Of a stretch of 64,000 nt of DNA, positions 12,473-22,998 are shown piece by piece (position 1 is the stretch's first letter; each line of letters begins with the position of its first letter). Made by a program: the position numbers and the translations under genes. Under the pieces are notes generated by a model, which saw only the letters and a program-made list of their open reading frames with translations, searched no databases and was not told the DNA's origin. Origin of the DNA: Epiperipatus broadwayi (taxonomy: Eukaryota; Onychophora; Udeonychophora; Euonychophora; Peripatidae); contig JAQFVV010006313.1 of NCBI GenBank assembly GCA_028023455.1, forward strand, positions 1,248,992 to 1,312,991, written 5' to 3'.

Positions 12473-13307
12473 AGCAGTAAATCACTGCTGAGGTAAGAAG
12501 CAAATGTAAAAGCTCTCCGATGTAAGTATTTTTATATATTTTTTCAATTTGATTTTCACAAAACAAACATAATACAAGACAAATCGAATCATATTATCGT
12601 TTAATACATTATTTTTGTAAAAATATCGGTGTGAATCCATATCTTTTAAAAAAAAAAACTGACTTGAGTCAGAATAATAATAAATCCTGACTACTGTCCA
12701 GTCAAGCATGAGCAAAATAAGCACCAAAACGAAGTTAACAACATCATTAGTTTTAACATCACCTATCTTGTATGAAAAATTACTTAAAGTAGCAGCAATA
12801 TTACAGTACCAACCCAGACAGCGTGTTTCAGAAGAACAAATACAAACGATATAAAAAATATTGATCTACACACACTCTAGAGGATCAACAATCCTCAGCC
12901 ACAATCTGGTCAAAAGAAATGCTTAATAATATAATAGACAATTTTAACAATACGGTGCCACATATGTTATTTGAAACTTTCCACAGGTTTTTTTTTTGCC
13001 AACCTTGCTAGTACTTGGAGTCACCGATAATCAATGCTCAATTTATTGTTTTCCAAAAGCCTTATACTATGAAGCAATTACACAAAATGCACTATAAGAA
13101 ACAATCTCTTGTATCACAGACCATCCAAATTCTCACTATATAACCATTGATTTTTATACACAGCAGCAAAAAGAATGTTTTCAATCCATTATTTTAGCAC
13201 GTGATAATTATGCACTCATAATTATAGATGAAAACCGGCAAAATATTATTAAACCACTAAACATCACATGATCACCATCCCTTAAACTACCACATAATTG
13301 TTATTAA

Positions 13308-13545
13308 ACAAGGCAAAACTCTCTCCATACAGTAGTGCCACCCTGTCTCCAAACAGTGTAATCTATGGTCAGTCCTCTCAGATCCAAGGCTCCTCACTGA
13401 TGAAGGCCACACGCCAGAAACTAGTCTGGAGGTATTGGATGAGTAGGCACTAGATAGGTATTTTATGTACATGCCTACTGGCATCCATTTATTACTCTGT
13501 TTGGCATAGGGTGGCACTACTGTATGCAGAGAGTTTTGCCTTGTT
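13308..13545 (+). mobile_element. 238-bp foldback element carrying a hammerhead-like core
   Basis: Terminal inverted repeats 13308-13345 and 13508-13545 match at 37 of 38 positions (starting AACAAGGCAAAACTCTCT). Imperfect continuation to about 13366/13487 shares CCAAACAG and GTAAT. The single-stranded centre holds a hammerhead ribozyme core (13391-13433) and a second hairpin, GTAGGCA against TGCCTAC (about 13443-13479). It lies within ORF1 of the surrounding LINE, so it inserted after that copy. No target duplication is obvious. Confidence 0.75.
13391..13433 (+). ncRNA. hammerhead-ribozyme-like motif (type I, tiny stem III)
   Basis: The conserved CTGATGA lies at 13397-13403 and GAAA at 13417-13420. 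Stem II is GGC (13405-13407) with GCC (13413-13415) around loop CACAC, but the closing 10.1/11.1 pair is A-A, which should weaken it. Stem III is the self-complementary ACTAGT (13420-13425), and the nucleotide before the expected cleavage site is C13426. Stem I pairs U13427-A13396, G13428-C13395 and, past one bulged G, AGG (13430-13432) with CCT (13392-13394). Such a short palindromic stem III is typical of minimal hammerheads that work as dimers. Activity is unproven. Confidence 0.55.
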
Positions 13546-14367
13546 CAAAATATTATTACTGGAGTGTTAAAAAATACTTATCTGAAATACAATTGACAAG
13601 AATTTCAAAAAGTGATGAACCCATTTGGACAACTAATTGCCCTACAGCCTATATATTTAAATGACACACCAATACCTATATGCAGTAATTGTTTTGAATT
13701 TAAAATAAAACTTCATAAAAACATAAATGCAGAAACAATCCCAACACAAATTACCGATAAAGAAGCAACCCTTTCTCTTCACATAAAAGGTCTTAAGCCA
13801 CAATGTTTTGGCTGTGGACAGTGAGACCATCTAGAAACTCAGTGTGATAACACAAAAGGCAATCACTGTGATCAAGCCACACTCCTCTCACCAGAACAAT
13901 CCACTAATGATGAATACAAAATTTTTAATAATACTAAATCCATTGGCAACACAATAATAGAAAATGGAAAAAAACAGGTTCAAACACCCACAAACAAAAA
14001 TGATAGCCGAATAGAATTGCCTATCTCAAAGATCAACCAAAAGAATAATTACCCAAAAACTAACATAGGCACCCTAGATTTAAATGAAAATAACTTTCAA
14101 GAAACCACACCACAAAATACAGCAATTACATCACAGGATCAGCATCTCATGAAAATAAAAGTTGTTGTACCAAGTAAAAATCAACAAGTAGAAAATACAC
14201 ACACATATCTATATAATGAAAATATAAATCTAGATAATGTAAGAATATCAATATTAAAACAAACTACAATAATAAACAAAACTGAATTGAATATAATGAA
14301 TGCAATAGAACCCTGTCTCCCACCCATTCAAGCAAATACACCAGAGGTAAAAACAAAAGCCGGGTAG
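13546..14367 (+). pseudogene. LINE ORF1 with CCHC zinc knuckle
   Basis: A single reading frame runs from about 13561 to the stop at 14365, apart from one TGA at 13822-13824. That stop lies inside the zinc knuckle: C-F-G-C, two residues, stop, D-H, four residues, C, i.e. a C-X2-C-X4-H-X4-C knuckle in which one X4 residue (usually Gly) has become a stop. The remainder is Lys/Asn/Gln-rich, as in LINE ORF1 RNA-binding proteins. The 5' part lies left of the foldback insert (about 12715-13307) and is heavily decayed. Confidence 0.7.
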
Positions 14368-14679
14368 ATCACCTAAAAAGCATAAATCCAAAAAAACAAA
14401 CAAAAAAAAACAGACCAAAAGCACAACTCATCAAATATAAACAACCTAGAAAATGATGAAATAGAAATGGACTTAAATCAACAACAAATTGGACAACTTT
14501 TCAGTTTCAACACAAATTGCCTATATAGAATCTGAAACAATATTAAATGAAAGAAAAACTGATGATAAATCCTACAAAGTCTTAAATATGCATCAGCATT
14601 CATCTACTGCAATTTAAACAAACATCTTTAGAATTCAAAAATAATAAAAATCAACACCCTGTTATAGAGTTATACAAAA

Positions 14680-17606
14680 AACATCAAGATAAAAATTGGA
14701 TCTCTCAACATTAGAGGTTTAAATGCCACCAAAAAACTTTTTCAACTCAAAAATTCTGGGTCTTTCGGAAACCAAAATATAAAGCAGCTCTCAAATTGAT
14801 CCATCAAAATATTTAGTCAGTCAAGTTTTTGTGCCTTTTCAAGTGAATCACCATCAGATAACACATGTATAATTGTATCCCACAACTGCTCCCTCAATTC
14901 TTTTAAAATTATATATATTGACTCTAATTGTATCATAATAATATCACACTTAACCTAGTATTTGCCTATATACCACCAGGCCTTGTCATCATCTCCAGAA
15001 TAATAACAATAAATTTGATGCTCACAGCAACACCAAATCCCATAATACTCCCAGAAGATGTTACCATAACCTACCAAACTTTTGTCACTAAATAGATACA
15101 TTAAATAACAATTCCACTTATGAGAGCTGAAGGTTTACTCCCATCAATCTCAATAACATTTAATAACAATAGATATAAGTCACTTATAGATTTGAGTGTC
15201 TACTCACCAATGTTACATCATTATTTTAATCTCAAACTCTGTCCATCTATAATCTCAGATCATGCTGCCCAGTTCATCACTCTCAACTTAACAAATATAC
15301 AGAATACAACAATAACCCTTCAAAAGAGTTTGCAAATACTTCTTCCAGCACAAACCAACTGACTTCCTACATTCATAAACATATACAATGCTTCAAAAAC
15401 TTCAAAACATGTTACTTGATCCAGAACAAAAGTATATAGCATTGACCAATATATTTTCTTTCAACATTAATCATATTACCTGCAATTTATCACCCCCACA
15501 AGATTATTAGAATTGGCAGATAAACTACATATAAGAATAACCATTTTCAGGCCAACTACAGACAATCAAACACAAATTAGAAAACTTACAGAAATGTCCA
15601 ACTATACATGCAACACACTAAAGCAATATGTAGCAATAACAAAAGAAAAATATATACCTTACACAACAACACACTTGGACCAGGGTATACATATGTTGGT
15701 CATTGGGATACCCATCCAGGGTTAGAGTGCCAATGGCACTTTAAATAGATGGCTCTATAACAGCTGGATGTAACATGATATATCCAATACATCAACATTT
15801 AAAAAAAAACTGCAAAGACAAAAAGGATACATATCAAATGAAGTCATATTCAGTGATTCTGAAACAGACACACCAATAACAAACACTGATATTGTGTTTC
15901 AACTTGCAATAATAACAAATACAGGTCACTCAGAACCACAAGACATTTCCAAATTTGTGTTCAAACATCTTAGTCATTTCACAGCCAAATACTATGTGAT
16001 CTTGACAATTATATATCCCAAGAAATTTACAACATACAACATCTATATCCAATTCCAATGGTTCCATTTAACAAAAAACCTGCAGCAATATCATCTTTAT
16101 CTAATTTATGATCAATTTTAACGGGACCTTTAGGAATAAAAATTCTGGAAAAAGTAATAAAGCAGAGAATAGAGCAACACATACTCCCTGTGTTATCGTC
16201 AGCAGCTTTCAAACCGAGTCAATCCATCTCACAAGGATCCTCCTCACTGCTTTGCTCTTCACACTATATATAAATCCTCTATTAATACAGATACAGAAAA
16301 AAATAAAATACACTCAAATCCCAAACACTGCATTAAATATATCATGCATAGTCTGTATGGATAATGTAACCATTTTCTCCCCTCTAAAAAGAATTTCCCC
16401 ATATTACAAGAGATAATCAAGAATTATACCTCAAATTTTAATTTAAAAATTAACACAAATAAAACCATAGTGTGGTCAATATACACAGCCAAGCACTGTA
16501 CAGAGGTATTTAATGGCAAACCATCTGCTTTCCTTGGTTTCCCATTTTACTTTGTCACCAATGGAATGAGACAAAAAAATCCAAAATAAATGAAAGAAAG
16601 ATGCTGAAAAAATCACAGCCTCACTTGAAAAGTCATACTTTTCAATATACATGAAGGTAGCACTATATAATCAACTTATAATTACAAAAATTATGTACTA
16701 CACACCTATAATCAAATTTGCAAAGACATTCATATCTAAAATATCATCAATCAGTAATAAACTAATATGGAAGTGAAAGACAGTGGTGATCTCTTTAAAA
16801 AATCTGAGCAAACCGCCACATAGCAATGGACTTTGACTCCATGCAATCAATGTTTTTTACACACATAAATCAGTAAATCTATTAACAGCCACCATAAAAA
16901 GATTTTCAGACCTGGAGTGTGTGATCACCATGATACTCATAGGCAGACCACCCCCTTCATATAGATATCTATCTATACTGATTGAAGAACTCAAGCCAAT
17001 AAACAACAAAATATCACTTAATAGTGAAAACAAGTATACATACTGGAACATTTATAATAGACTATATCCAAACCAGACACCTAATCTATATCCATCAACT
17101 CTTGGGATAGACAACAGGCAACTACTGCAATAATTCAGAAAGTGGTCACTAGAACTAAAATTATTTGATTTTCTACTTAAATTTAATCTTAATGCTCTAC
17201 CCAAAACACATTTCCTTAGATAATGTAGATTTTATACAAATGTAGACCCCTTGTGTGGCTATGTCATAGAGAAAAAAAGATACAAGATCATTTCCTTCAT
17301 TCCTGCACTGCACTAGAAACAATACATCACACAATGTTCACCACATACAGAAAGGCTAACATTTCAACTGATGAAATAATAAATATGTTTAAAAAAGTCT
17401 ACATCGCTGCTATTCATGCAGTAACATACAGTCATTATGCCTACTGCTGTACTAAGTGCATTTTTGCTCTTGCTAATAATCCTCGATGCTACCCAGAAAC
17501 ATGCTCAATAAAACTAGAACTGTTCCAAAAAAGAGACAGCATCCTAGCTCAAATAGATGTGTTTTCAGCCACATGGTCACTCTTGAAACCAAGATCCAGT
17601 CTATGA
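14680..17606 (+). pseudogene. LINE ORF2 (endonuclease-reverse transcriptase) remnant
   Basis: The endonuclease begins near 14690 with the LNIRGLN motif (14707). An ISDHAA segment at about 15256-15273 fits the SDH motif of APE-type endonucleases. The RT region includes a GPLGIKILEKVI segment near 16120 (the usual RP-L-x-G-x-K block) and an ALLFTLYINPLL...MDNVTIF block (16250-16380) that fits the catalytic YMDD box with its second Asp changed to Asn. The C-terminus (17140-17600) contains WSLELKLFDFLLKFNLNALP and then Cys/His-rich sequence. Many stops and frameshifts. The final part recurs at the right edge of the window. Confidence 0.7.
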
Positions 17607-17876
17607 AATATAAGTCCAATATGAGGGATGATGGCAATTTCAACATCAGCAATTTTTAACTTTAAAGAGATGCTAGTAATAACTGAACTAATTAGAAATC
17701 CATATTTAAAAACAAACAAGAAGTATGCAGCAATGATAAAGACTTATGTACTGAAAAGATGTCTTAATTGGTCTCTGTGCATAGTTGTAATTTGTTTCTT
17801 GCAATTGTAACAAATCAATATATTACTAGATGTGTTTCCATAAATTTTTACACTCAATAAAGTTTTGCTTTGAAAC

Positions 17877-18260
<384 letters not shown>

Positions 18261-19251
18261 AATGAAGACTGATTGAGCTTGTAATTGATATTAAAACACC
18301 CCAGTATTTTCCCACTGAAAATCAATATAAATATTGGAAGTGTATTTATTTTTCCATCCCTTTACATTTCTCATAGAAAAGACCAAATTATATATCAATA
18401 ACAAGCAACTCTGTTGAAAATTTAGTCCCTGTCATTACATCCAAAGTACTAAATACAGAAGATTCATATATGTTATATCACAAATAATTGGAAATACCAT
18501 ACCATATTATGTATACATATACTACACTAGACTACATCTGCAATCTTATTCTATCAATACTATAATATAATGACTTTTAAATATCAATCAGATTCTAGAA
18601 TCAGTTGAAAAAAGATCCTTTGCATATGAGCTAGCACATTTATAATTACATGTTTGGGTGCAAAAGATGCACTTTTATTTACAATATTTAATCCAGAAAA
18701 TGTCTTTATGTAGTTACTAAAAAGCTAAATTCAATCATAAAAAGTAGAAAATAGTACAGTTAAAGTGAAGAACTGTGTAACAATTACAAAAATTGTAAAG
18801 ACAATTATGTCAAAGTATATATATATATACATTTTTTTTATAAAATCCTTAATTAGAATTATATGGAGAATAGTAATTTTAGGTATGTTTTATAATTTCT
18901 ACTTTTTTTTCCACTTGCATCTTCTTTATGTATATACCTAACACATTTTTTTTTATATATATTATTAATTTTTTGATTTGCATATTACAGAAAGGACGTA
19001 TAAACATATGCTTTATTATCCATAAATTTTAAAAAGGTAGCAATTGGTCTGGGGAAAAATGCTTTTCTCAAGATTTAATTTATTTCTCTATATATACTCT
19101 CATGTTTGATAACTACAATCATTTTTAAGCAGGAGTTCTTCTTTATAGTCTTGAAAGCAAAAAAAAAAATAATAAAAGAAAACAAAACGGAGCATTTATA
19201 ATGTTACAACCACTCAACCATTTTATTTTTTTATGCCAGACTTGATAAATG
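18261..19251. other. AT-rich sequence, nothing recognised
   Basis: No coding-like frame or repeat boundary. Runs of T and short TA repeats occur around 18820-18965. Confidence 0.5.
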
Positions 19252-19723
19252 TTCTAATGCAGGGGTGGCCAACATTTGTGTTCATAAGATCTACTTTTTA
19301 TTTTAAAAATGTGTTGCGATAGACTTATTGTCATAGGAGTAATCTAAGTGAAGGGAGGTCTATTTATATATCTATCTAGTAAAAAATGACAATTATTTAA
19401 CAGGCCAAAAAACTCATGTCTGGGGGAATTAAAGCAACATAAATAATTATTAATAATATTTATTAATTCAAATTAGCAACATTAAATCAAGATTAAAAAT
19501 ATTATTTTCAATAATGATACGGCTTAGTGTGGTCTTCACCAATCTAGAATTGAAAAAAAAAAAAAGAAGAATAAAAATAACAAAAAAAAATGAAAATCTT
19601 GACTTAATTTGTTTCATTCGTTACAGGATAGCTCTTCCCAGATTGGCTTCGCGATCGATTAAAAATGGCTTTGCGATCGACCGGTGGATCACGATCGACT
19701 TGTTGGACACCCCTGTTCTAATC
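19252..19723. mobile_element. hAT-type MITE with 8-bp target duplication
   Basis: The element proper is 19260-19715 (456 bp). Its termini, CAGGGGTGGCC and GGACACCCCTG, are inverted repeats of the kind found on hAT transposons. They are flanked by TTCTAATG (19252-19259) and TTCTAATC (19716-19723), a 7/8 match of the 8-bp length expected for hAT insertion. No transposase is encoded. Near the right end CpG-rich GCGATCGA-type blocks (19649-19700) are repeated, and their retention suggests a fairly recent insertion. Confidence 0.88.
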
Positions 19724-20340
19724 TATCTTTGCCTTAACTAACGGCTATTTGACAAATTATAATATTTGAAATAGATGGAACTTTACTTTTTATTTTAATT
19801 ATTTCATATAATGTCAGTTGAGAAAATGTAATTTTTTTTTATATATTAAACACATTCATCATGAGAAATATTTAAAATGATATTTCATTATTTTGTTTTA
19901 TTTTTCTATTAAAATATTTATATGCTAATTTATAAATGTTAATTAGAAAAAAAATATTGTTCATCCTAAATAGAACCAATAAATATTTATTCACTCTGAA
20001 GATAAATCATAATAGGAAACACATTCTCACATAACTACCGATGCTGTCACAATAAGCAACTTCAATTGCACTAGTTTTGGCATTGGTAAGAACAACCAAG
20101 TTTGTGGACCTTGCTGAAATTCAGGAAGATGACATTCCTGACACTCTTATAATTAGCAGCATCTTTGAATAGAATCTCAAGAATCAGTTTCAATATTTCT
20201 TTTTAAAAACGGTTAAATTAATATTTATGCAAAATGTTGAATGATTGTTATAGTATTGATATTTTTATAGAAATAATAAACACCTCCATACTTCCTCATT
20301 CTTTTTAAATTCATATAAATAAAGATACAATAAAAGACAA
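19724..20340. other. AT-rich sequence with a short coding-like patch
   Basis: Mostly AT-rich. At about 20061-20168 on the plus strand one frame reads as acidic/hydrophobic peptide (ending TLIISSIFE, then a stop), but a stop lies directly upstream and there is no strong splice site. No family recognised. Confidence 0.35.
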
Positions 20341-20390
20341 ATGACCCCCAAGATGCATTTCGTGCTGAACCAGCACTCATCAGTTGGCCT
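20341..20390 (-). ncRNA. hammerhead ribozyme motif with complete conserved core
   Basis: Read on the minus strand: CTGATGA is 20383-20377. Stem II is GTGCTG (20376-20371), loop GTT, CAGCAC (20367-20362), six perfect pairs including the favoured G-C at 10.1/11.1. GAAA is 20361-20358. Stem III is the palindrome ATGCAT (20358-20353). The nucleotide before the predicted cut is C at 20352. Stem I is TTGG (20351-20348) with CCAA (20387-20384). All core positions of the hammerhead consensus are present. Stem III is only three pairs without a loop, the form known from Penelope-like elements, newt satellite DNA and animal retrozymes, which cleave mainly as dimers. A decayed sister copy lies at 30321-30370. 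Confidence 0.8.
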
Positions 20391-20399
20391 CAAGCACAA

Positions 20400-21800
20400 A
20401 TTTATTAATGAGATTTCCTTTTTTTTTTTTCTGGAAGTTCTGCAAGTAGTCCGTGCTTATTACAGATATTTGAATTTTTTTTATATGGCATTTAGAAAGG
20501 ATGTAAAATGTATGTGCTTGCACATTTTATGTCAGATAGTTAATAAATTCTAGGTTTTCCATTTGAAACTTAATTTTTTCTCACAATACTTCACGATTTT
20601 TCTATCTCAGATTACAAAGCTTTCGATCAAAAGTACTTAACTTAGGCAATAGAATAAAAAATAATAAGCACAACTCATTTCCATTGTTAATGTTAAAATA
20701 AACAAGAAAGGAACCTTAATTGATAAATTAAATCTTCATATAATAAAATTATTTGTTGTTCTAGATTTTGCCAGTTGATCTGACCGCATCTATCAGATTA
20801 CTTCAAGTGAATAGTAGCCAAAACCAGTATTTTTTTAAATTTTCAGTATGTTATCTGTGATTAGTTAAATTTCATAATACATGCATTTAAGTATTTGCAA
20901 AATAAATAAACAGATGGTTTTAATCTAAAAAAAAAAAATATTATTTCACTATTTAATCAAAAATATATTTTAAAAAATCAATAGCTATTTTTCAAAACGG
21001 ATTTGACAGTAAAATTCAAAAAAGTCTTTAATTCTCAACAGTGATATTAAAAAAAAAAAAAAGAATTGAATTTTTTTCCAACATTTATATTTTGCTAACA
21101 AACATTAATATATAAATATATAAGGATAGAATAGGTCATGAAATATGAAAATGTTCAAAGAGCTTTCAAATATATAAAAATAAGCTGAAAGAAGAGTCAA
21201 GAAAACTTGTAGAAAAGTAAGACTATAAAGATTTAACTCATAACCGATTGTTTCTGCAGTTTTCTAATCTACTTTACAGCGCAATGATATTGAATATATA
21301 TATATTCCATTTAAGTGTTGGATATGGGGTATCTGCGTTTATAATATATTGTAAGTAAAGGGATCGTTTATTACAAATGACTATTTCAATATTAAATTAT
21401 TTTTTTGTAAAATCACTTTAAAAAATCTATAGATGCCGCTACAATAGCAAATTAAATTGAATAAAATTCATATGCAATATAAACATTTGCATACAAATTA
21501 AAAGAATGAAAACAGAAACCTGCTCACGCAATCAAATATGGCAAATAATAGTTGTCGGCTTTAGAAGTGGTTACAGCTAAAGGGCAAATCTAACGAAATT
21601 TAACTGTCCTAATATTAAAAATAGTAATTCGTTCTAATATAGAATAGTAGCTTTTTTGTCTCAAATATAATTATAAACAAAAAGATATTATTTTACTTTT
21701 AAATCAAGTTTAAATCTAAAAAAAACTATTTTTATAAGTATGACGTCTTAGTAAAGTTATATTCCTTTTTAACATCTTATAAAAAATAATTTGTTACTCC
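20400..21800. other. AT-rich sequence, nothing recognised
   Basis: A-rich runs (20925, 21048) and short TA tracts. No gene-like frame. Confidence 0.5.
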
Positions 21801-21807
21801 TATATAT

Positions 21808-22290
21808 ATTGTAATGGAATGTATCTTTATATGATCTCAAATGAAAATAAACAGATGAACTTTTGCAACAATAATCATTAGTTAACCAGGCTCCTAACTT
21901 TGAGGCACCAAATGTAATGGAATGTAAATGCTGCATTCCATTTAAATTGAAGAAAGAAGGCTCCAAACATTGGGAAAGCCAAATGTAATGGAAACTATAC
22001 AATATGTATATAAACATATCATGCTGACCACATTGTCATGTCAAATGTAATGGAAAATATCTTTATTATACCAATCACCAGTTAACTAGGTCCCACAGTT
22101 TGTGGTGCCAAATGTAATGGACAATATATCATATAAACATATTAGAATTCAAACATATCATAAATCAAATGTAATGGAACGTCAATATGTTAGAAGAAAA
22201 TAATGTTTCAAACATTGGATGATAAATGTAATGGAATATATGTAATCTAAATGAATCCAATTGTTGAGAAAGCCTACTATAATAGATTGT
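21808..22290 (+). repeat. diverged minisatellite with strictly kept CAAATGTAATGGAA core
   Basis: The core (C)CAAATGTAATGGA recurs at 21908, 21979, 22042, 22108, 22166 and 22223, with a partial copy at 21810 next to (TA)n and a decayed one near 22273. Intervals are 71, 63, 66, 58 and 57 bp. Spacers are diverged but some are related: GTTAAC-AGG...TTTG-GG--CC occurs before the first and fourth cores, and an ACATTGG element occurs in two others. This is a tandem repeat whose short core has been far better preserved than the rest. Confidence 0.75.
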
Positions 22291-22912
22291 ACGATTTAAA
22301 TGAAGAAAGACAAAATTATCCCAGTTATATTTAAATAAATTGTTTATATGCCCTTCCAACTAGCTATACATGAAATAAATTTAAAATCATATAGAGCAAT
22401 GAGATCTATCCTTATAATTTATTTTCAAGGTTGATATGACTAACTAATCAAATATATATCAGAAACAAAGGGAATTCTATTAAATCCAATATACACATCT
22501 ATTATGTAAATTTATGTATATCTAAACATATCAATGAGTAATAATATGTGTAAGTGGCCTAAAGACTAAACAATAAGTGAATATGAAGGTAACCTCTATT
22601 AAATTGTGAATTCAATTAATTTCATAATGACTCTGGCATTAAAAGAAAAATAAGAATAAAATATTAATACGCTTTCTAATAAATTACAAAGGCATTATCT
22701 ATAAAACAAATAGTACATCCTTTATTTCTATATTATGATTTAATTTTAGGTAGTATCAATGTTTTAAATAAGTTTTAAATACAAACCCAAATAATAAATA
22801 TACATATATACTTACAATAAGTATATATATATTAAATAGATAAAGACATATCTGTGCTTAACAAGTAGGTATTAATATAAATACAAATCCATATTTATAT
22901 TTTTCAGATATT

Positions 22913-22998
<86 letters not shown>

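Larger units (their letters stand above)
12715..17876 (+). mobile_element. decayed non-LTR retrotransposon (Tx1/L1-like or I-like)
   Basis: A degenerate two-ORF LINE. ORF1 has a CCHC zinc knuckle, and ORF2 has an endonuclease start (LNIRGLN-like), RT motifs and a C-terminal Cys/His region. The 3' end has AATAAA followed 16 nt later by a long (TAA)n. ORF1 is interrupted by a foldback insert (13308-13545). Stops and frameshifts throughout show it is dead. A CCHC ORF1 and a YMDD-like motif in the context MDNVTIF suggest the Tx1/L1 group, while (TAA)n tails are known from I elements; I cannot decide between them. The 5' boundary is approximate. Confidence 0.75.

Noticed and set aside
13287-13517. 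76-codon minus-strand frame
   Set aside because: It only translates the foldback element with its inverted repeats and ribozyme core.
21908-22236. CRISPR-like spacing of a repeated 14-nt core
   Set aside because: Core too short, spacers partly related to each other, spacing irregular, no cas genes and an animal-type context; treated as a diverged minisatellite.
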